A stretch of DNA of 61,379 nucleotides from Vulcanimicrobiota bacterium (lineage in GTDB: Bacteria > Vulcanimicrobiota > Vulcanimicrobiia > Vulcanimicrobiales > Vulcanimicrobiaceae). Shown here piece by piece: positions 42,081-51,144 of the stretch. The DNA is taken from NCBI GenBank assembly GCA_027307235.1, contig DAHUXH010000017.1:1-61379 (forward strand). The letters run 5' to 3'. Both the position numbers and the translations under genes were made by a program. The notes under the pieces are model-generated. The model did no database searches, was not told the DNA's origin, and worked only from the letters and a program-made list of their open reading frames with translations. Each line of letters begins with the position of its first letter. Positions within the stretch are counted from its first letter, which is position 1.

Positions 42081-44231
42081 CTATTGTCGGCCTTGCGGCG
42101 GCGCACCTGTGGGCGCGGAACCGGCGACCACGGCGCGCAGACCGCCGATGACGATGCGACCGGCGCTGCGCACCGGCGGCCCGTCGATCGCGTTGACGAG
42201 GTAGACGGAACGAAGGTGCGCCGGAAGCGGCATCGTCGCCGGGAAGCGGACGACCACGTGGCGCGGTCCGCGGAAGTCGATGCGAGCCGCGGTGAGCAAG
42301 ATGCGTTCATCGGCAGCACTCTGCACCGCGACGCGGAGAATCTCGCCGTTTGCATCGCCGTTCACGTCCATCGCGATCCCGACCGTATCCGGCGTGAGGG
42401 CGGCGTCGTTATCAAGAAACGCGGCGCGCGCACCGTTCGAGAAATCGTACGTGAGACCGACGCAGTCGGGGCACGAGGTGTCCTGCGCACTGCGCGCGGG
42501 TGCGTCGTGCGGAACCGATACGAGGTGCGCCGTGCGCAAGAATGGGAATGGTGCTTCATGCGAGCCGACGCTCACGCTCGCAAGCGCCTGACTCGTGCCG
42601 ACGCTCAGTCCGACGGTCGCATCGCCGGCGCCGGCGACGTATGTTCCGTCGGGCGCGATCCGGCCGCTGGTTGCCGTCCAGGAAAGCTGCTCGGGCAGCG
42701 CGAGCGGATAGCCGTTGCGGTCGTACGCGCGCGCTGCAAATGAGATATGCGCGTCGCGCGCGGCGTTGATCGTCGCCGGCTCGATGCGCAGACGTGCCGG
42801 CTGCGCATCGACGATGATCGGCACGCGCGCAGTGAGCGGACCTTCCTGAACGTTCAACACGCCGTTTCCGGCGCGCAGTGCGACCACGTCACCGCCCTCG
42901 AACGAAGCAAGGCCGGCGGGTTCAACATGCACCTCGACCGGATCGGTGTCGGCCGCCGTATGATCGCCCGCGTCGAGCGCAACGATACGTACGGGGACGC
43001 GCGCGCCCACGATCGCGCGCACGGCTTGCGGCAGCGCGGCGAGCGTCACCGGCGGTCCTTGCGGCGCGTCGCTCATCACCAGCAATGCATTGGCGACACG
43101 GCGCTGCTTGCCGTCGGAGGGAAGGTTTTGCATGACCGCGTCCGTGTCGCCCGGAAGGCGCGCGACGAGCGTCGAGGAGCCGCCGCCGTCGAAGGCCATC
43201 GCGTCGCGCGCGCCGAGTGATGCCAACAGCGCGGCGAACTGCGCTCGCGTGACACCGATCGACGACGCGGGTTGGCGGCCGTCAACCTCAACGAGCAAGA
43301 CCGTGCCGTCGAGCGCGATGCCGGCGCCCGAGATTGGTATGCGCTGCGTGAATTCCAGTCCGTTCGGGCCATCGGGGTCGTCGACGGCGACGCCGTCGCG
43401 CAGCAGCACCGGACCGCCGCCGATGGCCGTCGTCAGCGACGCCAGCGGTGCCGGAGCGAGATCGCCCGCGATCGTGACGACATCGCCGGCGGCGGGCAGG
43501 CCCAGTTTGGCCAGAGCCGACGATCCGATCGCGAGATAGTAGCCGGCGGGCGCATCGGTCGCATTGTCGGCGATGCCGCTGACGCGATAGCGGCCGAACG
43601 GCGCGCTGCCGTCCAGCGGCTGCAGCGCGACCAGCGTCGTCTGCGAGGGCGGCAGGTCGCCGAATGCCGGTTCGATCAACGCGATGACGTTCGACGATGA
43701 CGGCAGCGCGTCGACCGCGTCGAGCGGCATCGTCGTGCTGCCGATCGCGATCGTGCCGGAGAGCGAGAGTTCACCGATCGACGCATGACCGTCGCGATCG
43801 AGCGCGAACGCAGCGCGCTGCATCGGGCCGCGCAGCAGAGTTCCGTCATGTACCACCACGTTGAGCGGTTCGTTGGTGCTGCCGATTGCGAAAAAATCAC
43901 CGTTGATCCCGGCGACGGCGTGTGCACGTTGTGCCATCGAGGTGACGGTTTCGCCGGGCGACGTCAGGCGATCGTTCGCGAGCGCGTCCTCGATGCGCAC
44001 GCCGGGAGCATGCGGATCGATCGCGACGGCGCGCACCTCGATCGGCCCATCGATGGTCTGCAGAGCGTACTCCGCGTAGTCGACGCCGGGCGCGAGCGGC
44101 CAGAACGTCGGTGCTTCCGTGTCGATCGCCGGAAACGGCGCCGTAGCTGCCAGGCGCGCCGGAAACGTGTAGGCGTGCGCGCTTGCAAGCGTGACAAAAA
44201 AGAAGACGACCACCGCGCAGAGCGTTCGCAT
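42081..44231 (-). CDS. Secreted phosphodiester glycosidase-like (NAGPA/DUF2233) protein
   Basis: About 716 residues with a signal peptide (VVVFFFVTLASAHA). Residues about 95-330 are the NAGPA-type phosphodiester glycosidase domain: AGINGDFFAIG, GGGPVLLRDG, TQRIPISGAGI, and the closing FDGGGSSTL motif. The C-terminal 350 residues are beta-rich and Ig-like (SWTATSGRIAPDGTYVAGAG is BIG2-like). It probably removes a sugar from phosphodiester-linked polymers in the cell envelope. GGAGG sits 7 nt before ATG 44231; a longer frame upstream is not needed. Confidence 0.85.
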   Translation of the reverse strand: MRTLCAVVVFFFVTLASAHAYTFPARLAATAPFPAIDTEAPTFWPLAPGVDYAEYALQTIDGPIEVRAVAIDPHAPGVRIEDALANDRLTSPGETVTSMAQRAHAVAGINGDFFAIGSTNEPLNVVVHDGTLLRGPMQRAAFALDRDGHASIGELSLSGTIAIGSTTMPLDAVDALPSSSNVIALIEPAFGDLPPSQTTLVALQPLDGSAPFGRYRVSGIADNATDAPAGYYLAIGSSALAKLGLPAAGDVVTIAGDLAPAPLASLTTAIGGGPVLLRDGVAVDDPDGPNGLEFTQRIPISGAGIALDGTVLLVEVDGRQPASSIGVTRAQFAALLASLGARDAMAFDGGGSSTLVARLPGDTDAVMQNLPSDGKQRRVANALLVMSDAPQGPPVTLAALPQAVRAIVGARVPVRIVALDAGDHTAADTDPVEVHVEPAGLASFEGGDVVALRAGNGVLNVQEGPLTARVPIIVDAQPARLRIEPATINAARDAHISFAARAYDRNGYPLALPEQLSWTATSGRIAPDGTYVAGAGDATVGLSVGTSQALASVSVGSHEAPFPFLRTAHLVSVPHDAPARSAQDTSCPDCVGLTYDFSNGARAAFLDNDAALTPDTVGIAMDVNGDANGEILRVAVQSAADERILLTAARIDFRGPRHVVVRFPATMPLPAHLRSVYLVNAIDGPPVRSAGRIVIGGLRAVVAGSAPTGAPPQGRQ

Positions 44232-44233
44232 CG

Positions 44234-45511
44234 CTAGCCTCCGATCGCGTCGTCGGCGAGGGCGAGGCCGGTGAGGACGTCCGTTCCCGGCGCGAGCAGC
44301 GTCTGTGTCGTGCGCGCACCGTCGAACACGAAGCTCGCGACGCAAAAATGATCGAATGTTCCGGCGACGATCGTTCCGTCAGGATCGACGGCGATGGCGC
44401 GGCGCTCGGTGCGATCGAGCGCGACGACGTACAGACGAAGTTCTGCGGCGCGTGCACGCGCGAGGCGTTCGAAGAGCGAACGATCGTCACACGCGGATTT
44501 CCAGACGACGATCTGCCGGCTGGCGCGCCGAAACGGAATCAAGCCGGCCGGATCGAGCATGCGCGGATCGTCGACGACGGCGACGGGAACCAGCGCGTCA
44601 AGCCGGCCTATACTCTGGGCGTCGTCGAATGACAGCGCGACGTCATACTCGAGAATGCGCTGCGCATCGGAATCGATGTTTGCGGCGCGAGGCGTCACCG
44701 CGACGCGATAGGCGCGCGTGCTGGCGTCACGCATCGCTTGCGGCGGCGTTTGGATACGCTCGATCGCCCGCCGTTCGCGGGGGACGTCTGCGATTAGTAC
44801 TTCGGGATGCCGTTCGCTCGCGATGGCCACGCGTTCACCGCGCGCATCGAGAATCTGACTCTTTCCGCAGTACGCGACGTATCCGCGTTCGCTGCCGCAC
44901 TTGTTGGCGGCGACGAACGGCACGCCGTTTTCGTACGCGCGCAGGCCGGCGAGCAGATCGGCTTGCAGGTTTTCGAGCGCGTCGGGATTGCGACCGCTCG
45001 TGACCCAGGCGGTCGGCATGACGAGCACGTCGGCACCGCGATCGACGAGTTCACGCGCGATCGTGGGGATGCGGCCGTCCGCGCAGACCAAGACGCCGAG
45101 CGTTCCGACCGATGTCACGACCGGGTGCACGCGGGAGGCCGGCGCGAACCAGTGCCGATCGAAGTGCCACAGGAACGTCTTGTCGCCGGCGCCGGCGACC
45201 GCACCGCGGTCGATCACGATGCCGGAGTTGTAGAGCCGGCCCGCATCCTCACGCACGGCACCGACGACGATGCACGCGCCGGTTCGAGCGGAGATCGCGC
45301 ACAACGCATCGAGCGCGTGCTGCACGCCGGCGCGATCGATGGATGCGCTGCCCAGAACATACGCGGGGATCGTGCCTTCGGGAAGCACGATGAGCTGCGC
45401 GTGGCGCGCCGCGGCCTCTTCGGCAGCAGCAATCGCCCGCTCGAATGCATCGTGAAAAGAGTGGAGATCGTGTGCCGCAAGTTGGACGGCCGCGATACGC
45501 AACGTCTGCAT
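44234..45511 (-). CDS. Carbon-nitrogen hydrolase (nitrilase superfamily) with a degenerate second half
   Basis: A 425-residue protein. The first 260 residues are a nitrilase-superfamily domain with the catalytic triad Glu45 (VLPEGT), Lys111 (GDKTFL) and Cys143 (VCADGR). The second half (about 285-420) repeats the fold's outline (VWKSACDD, LYVVALDRTERRAIAVDPDGTIV) without the Glu-Lys-Cys residues, as in a duplicated domain that lost activity. Amide or nitrile substrate unknown. It lies 3 bp upstream of the phosphodiester-glycosidase-like gene. Confidence 0.85.
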   Translation of the reverse strand: MQTLRIAAVQLAAHDLHSFHDAFERAIAAAEEAAARHAQLIVLPEGTIPAYVLGSASIDRAGVQHALDALCAISARTGACIVVGAVREDAGRLYNSGIVIDRGAVAGAGDKTFLWHFDRHWFAPASRVHPVVTSVGTLGVLVCADGRIPTIARELVDRGADVLVMPTAWVTSGRNPDALENLQADLLAGLRAYENGVPFVAANKCGSERGYVAYCGKSQILDARGERVAIASERHPEVLIADVPRERRAIERIQTPPQAMRDASTRAYRVAVTPRAANIDSDAQRILEYDVALSFDDAQSIGRLDALVPVAVVDDPRMLDPAGLIPFRRASRQIVVWKSACDDRSLFERLARARAAELRLYVVALDRTERRAIAVDPDGTIVAGTFDHFCVASFVFDGARTTQTLLAPGTDVLTGLALADDAIGG

Positions 45512-45586
45512 GGTGCGATAGTCTGGGATGGCAGCGGGTCATCCCTGCCGAAAAACGAGGCCCGCCATCAATAAGGAGACGAGAGT

Positions 45587-46246
45587 TTGAAATCATCCTC
45601 TATCCTCGGTGCGCTCGCGGCAGGCGCGGCCGTTGCCGTTCTCGCGACGGCCATCCCCGCCAACGCGGACAGTAAGACTGTCAGCACGACCGCGACCTCG
45701 AAAGACCCGTGCTCGGCGAAGAAGACGCACTGGGCGCGGCTACAATGCGAAAACTACAACAACTCGGCGCCTGGCGACGAGTATTTCGGCCGGCTCAAAT
45801 TGAGTTATCTGGGAATCAACAACACGTTTCGCGATGAAGCGATTCGAGCGGGTCAGAACACCGTCAGTTCCACCGTCATCAACAAGGTAGGATTTGCCGA
45901 CGAGGCGCTGCGCGACTGGGCCAAACGCTATCCGCGAGATCCCGATCTCGCACGCAGCTATTATCTGGCGACCCTCGTGCTCAGCAAGATCTACACGCAG
46001 CAAGCACAGAACGAAGCCTACGATTACATGCACGTGCTCGCTACGAAATTCGCGTCGACGTATTTCGGAAAGATCGAGAAGACCAACTTGCATCGCGGAT
46101 TCACCATGCACTGGTATGCCGACGCATCGCCCTGCGGCGCTTCGCCGCAACCCGATCCGCCCGCACCGGCGCTTCCCAGGGGCGTGAAATTGCAAGTGCT
46201 CGTCCCGGCCTGCATCGCAACACCCGCTCCCGCCTCCTCTCCCTAA
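45587..46246 (+). CDS. Secreted protein of unknown function
   Basis: A 219-residue exported protein. TTG start at 45587 preceded by AAGGAGA (7 nt). Signal peptide MKSSSILGALAAGAAVAVLA...ANA, cleavage near 27. The mature part is helical in the middle (FADEALRDWAKRYP, RSYYLATLVLSKIYTQQAQ) with four cysteines. Proline-rich C-terminus. No family recognised. A strong bidirectional terminator follows. Confidence 0.75.
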   Translation: MKSSSILGALAAGAAVAVLATAIPANADSKTVSTTATSKDPCSAKKTHWARLQCENYNNSAPGDEYFGRLKLSYLGINNTFRDEAIRAGQNTVSSTVINKVGFADEALRDWAKRYPRDPDLARSYYLATLVLSKIYTQQAQNEAYDYMHVLATKFASTYFGKIEKTNLHRGFTMHWYADASPCGASPQPDPPAPALPRGVKLQVLVPACIATPAPASSP

Positions 46247-46269
46247 GCTTCCGGAGCCCAGGGCCGTAG

Positions 46270-46310
46270 AAAAGAGAAGAGCCTCGGCATTGCCGAGGCT
46301 CTTCTCTTTT
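46270..46310. terminator. Bidirectional rho-independent terminator
   Basis: A 19-bp perfect stem (starting AAAAGAGAAGAGCCTCGG) around a 3-base loop, flanked by A-run on one side and T-run on the other, between two convergent genes. Confidence 0.95.
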
Positions 46311-46336
46311 ACGAAGCGTTGCTTCGCGGTGCGGTC

Positions 46337-47686
46337 TTAGAACTTGATTCCGAGACCGACGTATCCACCGAAGTGGCTGTATGCCGACGGTGCGTTCAGT
46401 TTGGTCTGTCCGCGATCTCCGATGACACCGAAGTCAAGGAAGAACGGCGTTGCTTCACTGAACCACTTGCGCAGCCACCAGTTGGCGCCGAGCTGGAACT
46501 GGGTTTCGTTGTATTCCAACGAGATCGGTCCAGCCGGGCACTCCGGTGCGTTGCACGTGCCTTTGACGTTCGGGTAGTAGTAGGCGCTGCCGTACCACGA
46601 GAGCGTCTGGTTGAGGTCAGGGAGCTTCTCGGCGCCGAAACCGACCGAGGTCTGCTTCGGATAGCCGACGCTGTTGTTGCGGATCAGGTAACCGACGCCG
46701 ACGTAGAGGCGCGGATTCGCGACGCGGAGCCCAAGGCGGCCGCTGAAGTCGAAATCGCGGATCGCCATTTGCGGGATCGACGTGGAGCCGCCGCCACCGA
46801 TGATGGTGACGAGACAGGCCGGGTCGGCCGCACTGGCACAGGCGTGCTCGTACTTGAATGCGCGCAGATCGCCTTCGATCATCCACGGCAGGTTGAAGAC
46901 GTCGAACTCCGCTGCGCCGCGGACGTTGAGCGACGGTCCGCCCTGGCCCGACGGGTTGGCACGGGTGCCCGCGCTGAACTCGTTGTAGACCGTGGGCGAA
47001 ACGATGTAGTCACCGGCGATGAAGACGTCGTGGTAGGGGGTTGCTGCCGGTGCGGGGGTCGGGGTCGGCGGGGCCGTTGGGGCCTCCGTCGGAGCCGCGG
47101 TCGGAGCTTCGGTCGGGGCCGGAGTCGGCGGCGGCGTCGGCACGACATAGCGGACGACGACGAGCTGCTTGTCCGAAACCCATTCGACGTATGCTCCCAT
47201 ACCTTCCGAGAGGACGCGGATGGGAACCAGGACTTGGCCCTTCCAGATCATCGGGGGCACGTCGAGCGGACGCGATTCGCCGTTGATGACGACGGTCTTC
47301 TGACCGACCGTCACCTTGACATCGGCGCCGGCTTTGCTGACGTCGACCGTCTTGCTGGCCGGATCGTACGAAACCGTCGCACCCATCTGCTCGAACATCG
47401 AGCGCAGCGGGATGAGAACGGTGCCGCCACGCACGAGCGCCGCGAGGACGCGGCCCTGCTTGAGGGTGTCGGGCTTTGCGTACACGTGGTGGTCGTTGAA
47501 AAGAATCGGGATTTGGCCCGAGGGCGGCGATCCAAAATTCGCCGCGGGAGCCGCCGACATCGCGTCTTGCGCAACCGCATTGTGTCCGATGTTGCCATGC
47601 GGTGCGTTGGTCGACGCGGCTGCCGCGCTAAGTCCGAGACCGGCTGCGAACAGCGCGGCGAGGACTCCTGTGCTCAGTCGCTTCAA
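46337..47686 (-). CDS. Fusion of copper-amine-oxidase-N stalk domains with an outer-membrane beta-barrel
   Basis: About 449 residues. TTG start at 47686, chosen because GGGAGG lies 6 nt upstream and a signal peptide begins there (RLSTGVLAALFAAGLGLSAAAA). Residues about 60-180 contain two copper-amine-oxidase-N/stalk repeats (VPIRVLSEGMGAYVEW and PLRSMFEQMGATVSYD-type units). A Pro/Thr/Ala linker (about 185-215) leads to a C-terminal barrel of alternating strands ending GGYVGLGIKF with terminal Phe, as in outer-membrane proteins. Stalk domains occur mostly on wall-bound proteins, so this may tether the outer membrane to peptidoglycan. Confidence 0.8.
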   Translation of the reverse strand: MKRLSTGVLAALFAAGLGLSAAAASTNAPHGNIGHNAVAQDAMSAAPAANFGSPPSGQIPILFNDHHVYAKPDTLKQGRVLAALVRGGTVLIPLRSMFEQMGATVSYDPASKTVDVSKAGADVKVTVGQKTVVINGESRPLDVPPMIWKGQVLVPIRVLSEGMGAYVEWVSDKQLVVVRYVVPTPPPTPAPTEAPTAAPTEAPTAPPTPTPAPAATPYHDVFIAGDYIVSPTVYNEFSAGTRANPSGQGGPSLNVRGAAEFDVFNLPWMIEGDLRAFKYEHACASAADPACLVTIIGGGGSTSIPQMAIRDFDFSGRLGLRVANPRLYVGVGYLIRNNSVGYPKQTSVGFGAEKLPDLNQTLSWYGSAYYYPNVKGTCNAPECPAGPISLEYNETQFQLGANWWLRKWFSEATPFFLDFGVIGDRGQTKLNAPSAYSHFGGYVGLGIKF

Positions 47687-47843
47687 TGTTTCCTCCCTAA
47701 TGCAAAAATTCGAATGAGACCTGAGTTGCTTCGGGGTAAGCCCGCTTACGCAGGCTTCCTTTGTTCTTCCCTTCGGGCATAATGGACCGCTACCCTTGCC
47801 ATACGGCAACGGCACACGCCTGGCCGCCGGGGCATCGGAGTTT
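47687..47843 (-). promoter_or_regulatory. Structured 5' leader upstream of the stalk/barrel gene
   Basis: 157 bases without a gene. On the minus strand three hairpins can be drawn: TTGCC-GTAT-GGCAA, CCCGAAGGG and AAGCC/GGCTT. Between them are CGTAAGCGGGCTTACCCCG and CTCAGG segments that look constrained. I could not match it to a known riboswitch family; it may be an unlisted leader or an ordinary UTR. Confidence 0.3.
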
Positions 47844-48239
47844 CTAGGCGAGTTTCTTTTCGATTTTCTCGATGAACCGCGCTCGGTCTATGATGTAGCG
47901 CTCGTGGGTTCCTTCGGCGACCGCTTCCTGTTCGTCGAAGACGTGGACGGCGAAGCTGACGCGCGGACCGTCGATCGCTACGATCTCAACCTCGGTCCGG
48001 ACGATGAATCCGACCGGCACCGGCTGCCGGTGCTCCAGCTCGATCTGCGTGCCGAGCGTGACCTGCCCGGGCTCGAGCATCGGTTCGATGCAATGGATGG
48101 CCGCGTTTTCGACCAGCTGCACGAGCGTGGGCGTCGAGAGAACGTCGACACCCTTGTTCCCTGCCTGCTCTGCCGTCATCCACTCCTCGACGCGGCTCTG
48201 GAGGCTATACGATCGCCCGATATCGAGTTTTGCACGCAT
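47844..48239 (-). CDS. Hotdog-fold thioesterase (FlK-like)
   Basis: A 131-residue hotdog-fold thioesterase. The pattern VLSTPTLVQLVENAAIHCIEPML, TLGTQIELEHRQPVPVGF and HVFDEQEAVAEGTHERYII is that of fluoroacetyl-CoA thioesterase-like proteins, which hydrolyse short acyl-CoAs. The residues Thr-Glu-His of FlK are partly visible (T37, E43 and a later His) but substrate is unknown. It is divergent from the efflux adaptor gene. Confidence 0.85.
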   Translation of the reverse strand: MRAKLDIGRSYSLQSRVEEWMTAEQAGNKGVDVLSTPTLVQLVENAAIHCIEPMLEPGQVTLGTQIELEHRQPVPVGFIVRTEVEIVAIDGPRVSFAVHVFDEQEAVAEGTHERYIIDRARFIEKIEKKLA

Positions 48240-48388
48240 CCTGCCACGGGAATACGTCGCGCCTCGTTCGGCTTCCGCTTGACATGCAGCCGATCAGGTA
48301 CTTCTCAGGTTTTCTCGATAGGACTGAATCAAAGCCGGATCGTGCGCCGTAGAAGAGTACGATAACCGGCATCTTGAACGAGGAGATC

Positions 48389-49690
48389 ATGTCGAAATTA
48401 CGCTCGTCGATGGTCGGCGCCATTGCCGCGGCCGTGGCGCTGACTGCCTGCGCAGGGCACACCGGGCCAAACGGACCGCCGCCGCTCAACGTCGACGTCG
48501 CAGCCGCGAAACGCCAAAGCATTGCGACTTTTATCCAGCTGGACGGTCAGATCGCGCCGTTGGAGCAGTCGACGCTGTCGTTTCAGCAGTCGGGTCCGGT
48601 CAGAGCAATCTACGTGAACGAGGGCGACCGCATCGCGCCGGGCCAGTTGCTCGCGCAGATCGATCCGTCGACGCTCTCCGCACAACTCGCGCAAGCTGAG
48701 GCAACCGCGCAGCAGGCGGCGGCGCAAGCGCGCGGCTCACAAGTCGGGCTGCCGATCGCCAAACAACAGAACGCCTCGAATTTGCAAAATGCGAAGGCGG
48801 CGCTCGACAACGCCAAACTCGTCTACGATCAAGATGCGGCGCTCTTCAAGCAGGGCTACGTGTCGCAGTCTTCTTTGCAGTTGGCGCAGTCGCAGTATCA
48901 ACAGGCGGTGAGCGCGTACAACGCGGCACTTGTCGGGCAGCAGGGCGACGTCGTCACCGCGCAGACCGTCAAGGCGTCGCAGGCCAACGCCGCGGCGGCG
49001 CAGGCGCAGGCGCGCGTGTTACGCACGGAACTCGCCCAGACCAACATGGTCTCGCCGTTCGAAGGCGTGGTGACCGCACGGTTGTTGGATCCGGGCGCGA
49101 TGGCCGGACCGGCGACGCCGGTGTTGCAGGTCGCGCGTCTGGATACGGTCTGGGTCAATATCAACGTTCCCGACGAAGACCTCGGTTACGTTATACCGGG
49201 CACGAAGCTCTCGTTCGTGAGTTCGTCCCTCCCCGGCAAGTCGTTTGCCGGAAAGATCGACAGCGTCAACTCCGTGCCGACGCAGGGCACCCTCTCCTAC
49301 CGTGCGCGCATGCGTCAAGCCAATCCCGGCGACGTGCTGCGCGGCGGCATGCTGGTGACCGCGACCATCGAGAAGCAGCACGCCGACAACGCCGTCGTCG
49401 TTCCGCGCACCGCGATCGCGCAGACGCAGAACGGGAACGTCGTCTACATCGTGCAGGGCACGAAGGCGAAGATGGTTCCGGTGAACGTCGGCCTGCAGAC
49501 CGACACGCTCTCGCAGATCGAGAGCCCGCTCGTCACCCCCGGAACCCAAGTCATCGTCACGCGGCCAGACGCACTTCAAGACGGCAGCACGATCGCGGTC
49601 GACAACGGGGCGGGTCAGGGAGGCGCATCCGCCGGGCGCCCAGGCGGCGGCCGCTCAGGCGCCGGACGCTCCGGGCGGGGACACTCGTGA
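48389..49690 (+). CDS. RND-type membrane fusion protein (efflux adaptor lipoprotein)
   Basis: A 433-residue periplasmic adaptor. Lipobox LTAC (Cys21), biotinyl-lipoyl half-motifs (VRAIYVNEGDRIAPGQLLAQID), a long coiled hairpin (residues about 90-200, Ala/Gln-rich) and the second lipoyl half (GVVTARLLDPGAMAGP), then beta-barrel and membrane-proximal domains. The C-terminal 25 residues are Gly/Arg-rich. ATG 48389 preferred; a TTG 15 bases upstream has no ribosome site. It overlaps tolC-like by 4 bp. No inner-membrane RND pump gene follows. Confidence 0.93.
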   Translation: MSKLRSSMVGAIAAAVALTACAGHTGPNGPPPLNVDVAAAKRQSIATFIQLDGQIAPLEQSTLSFQQSGPVRAIYVNEGDRIAPGQLLAQIDPSTLSAQLAQAEATAQQAAAQARGSQVGLPIAKQQNASNLQNAKAALDNAKLVYDQDAALFKQGYVSQSSLQLAQSQYQQAVSAYNAALVGQQGDVVTAQTVKASQANAAAAQAQARVLRTELAQTNMVSPFEGVVTARLLDPGAMAGPATPVLQVARLDTVWVNINVPDEDLGYVIPGTKLSFVSSSLPGKSFAGKIDSVNSVPTQGTLSYRARMRQANPGDVLRGGMLVTATIEKQHADNAVVVPRTAIAQTQNGNVVYIVQGTKAKMVPVNVGLQTDTLSQIESPLVTPGTQVIVTRPDALQDGSTIAVDNGAGQGGASAGRPGGGRSGAGRSGRGHS

Positions 49691-51144
49691 ACGCCCGCCG
49701 CGTGATTGCCGGCGCTTTCGTTCCGGCGCTGCTCGCTTTCGGCTCCGCGCATGCGGCCGTTGCCGGCGCCCGCGCGCAGGCCACGCCGACGCCGTATCCG
49801 GCGGCCACCGGGCAACCGCTTCCCTATCCCGCCTATGGTACGCCGGTGCCCGATGCGGTGAAACGCCGCCCGCAGCCGGGCGTCGCACCCCACATCTCGC
49901 TCGATCAAGCCTTTGCGATCGCCATCTCGAAGTCGCCGGTCTTCGCTTCGCAAATCTCACAGTATGACGTGACGCACGCGAAGTACGGCGCCGAACGCTC
50001 GGCGCTGCTGCCCAACGTGTCGCTCACCGCGACGGGCTCGCAAGTGTACACACCGGCCGGAACCGTGCAGAGCACCAACGGCACGTTCACGAGCAACGGC
50101 ATCTTCAAGAGCGACAGCATCTCGGTGCAGTTGCAGCAGTTGATCTTCGACGGCGGACGCACGCTCGCGGCGCTGCGTTCGGCGAAAGAAGCCAACACCG
50201 CGGGTTACGCCACGCTCGAACGCGACGTGCAATCGCTGCAGTTCACCGTCGCGCAGTCCTATTTTCAAGACTTGCAGGCGCAAGCCGCGACGCAACTCGC
50301 AGCGCAAGTCGTCCGGCAGAACGAAGCTCAGGAAGATCTCGTGCGCGCTCGGATTCGCACCGGACAAGCCGCGCCGTCGGATCTGTACAGCGCGCAGTTC
50401 GCGACGGCGCAGTCGCGCTCGCGGCTCGTGCAGGCGCAGGGTCAAGAGATTGCGGCCAACGCGTCCTTTGACAATGTCTTGGGGCTGGAGGCCGATGCCG
50501 ACGTGCTGCCCAACGACGACGTGCAGACGAGAACCGCGTCGCAACTGCCCGCGACGGTCCCGCTCTCATACGACGAAGCGCTCAAACGCGCGTTTCTTCT
50601 GCGCCCCGACTATCTCGCTGCCGTACACAACGTCGAATCGGCGGATGCGAACGTGCGCTTTGCAAAGCTCGCGCGCTTCCCGCTGATCACGGCCAGCGCG
50701 CGCGACGGAAAGCAATCGACCCGGCCCAACGGTTCAGGGCTGCAACAATCCGATTCGCTCGGCGCGACGCTCTCGATCCCGTTGTTCGATCAAGGCCTCA
50801 CGAACTTCAACGTAGCGAGCGCCGCTTCTCAGCGCGATCAGGCCCTGGACACGCTTCAAAGCACGCGCATCGGAGTTGAACTCAACGTCCGCCAAGGATT
50901 GGCGGCGTTGATCTCGGCGCGTTCGTCGCTCGATCAAACCAACTTCGAGGTCAAGAACGCGCAAGTGGCGGCCGACGCGGCACAGGCGCGCTACAAAGCG
51001 GGCGTCGACACGCTGCTCGATCTTCTGACCGCGCAAGTCAACCTGACCCAAGCTCAAACCGATCAACTGAACGCACTCTACGCGCTGCGCATCGCCGAAC
51101 AGACCTACGCCTTCGACATCGGCCAAACTAGCACGAAGCTCTGA
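49687..51144 (+). CDS. TolC-like outer-membrane efflux protein
   Basis: A 485-residue outer-membrane factor: signal peptide (GAFVPALLAFGSAHA), a proline-rich lead, then two OEP repeats with paired helices (SLDQAFAIAISKSPVF and PLSYDEALKRAFLLRPDYLA begin them). The end YALRIAEQTYAFDIGQT is typical. It should form a trimer channel with the adjacent adaptor. GTG start overlaps the adaptor stop. The last three sense codons and the stop (ACG AAG CTC TGA) lie within palindromic element copy 4. Confidence 0.94.
   Translation: MNARRVIAGAFVPALLAFGSAHAAVAGARAQATPTPYPAATGQPLPYPAYGTPVPDAVKRRPQPGVAPHISLDQAFAIAISKSPVFASQISQYDVTHAKYGAERSALLPNVSLTATGSQVYTPAGTVQSTNGTFTSNGIFKSDSISVQLQQLIFDGGRTLAALRSAKEANTAGYATLERDVQSLQFTVAQSYFQDLQAQAATQLAAQVVRQNEAQEDLVRARIRTGQAAPSDLYSAQFATAQSRSRLVQAQGQEIAANASFDNVLGLEADADVLPNDDVQTRTASQLPATVPLSYDEALKRAFLLRPDYLAAVHNVESADANVRFAKLARFPLITASARDGKQSTRPNGSGLQQSDSLGATLSIPLFDQGLTNFNVASAASQRDQALDTLQSTRIGVELNVRQGLAALISARSSLDQTNFEVKNAQVAADAAQARYKAGVDTLLDLLTAQVNLTQAQTDQLNALYALRIAEQTYAFDIGQTSTKL

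Noticed and set aside
46319-47782. 487-codon plus-strand ORF opposite the stalk/barrel gene
   Set aside because: Arg-rich shadow without a signal or domain; the minus-strand product has signal peptide, stalk repeats and barrel end.
47687-47843. Glycine or GEMM-type riboswitch in the stalk/barrel leader
   Set aside because: Short words such as CCCCGAAG and CTCAGG recall the glycine class, but the full conserved core is not present; kept only as an unnamed structured leader.
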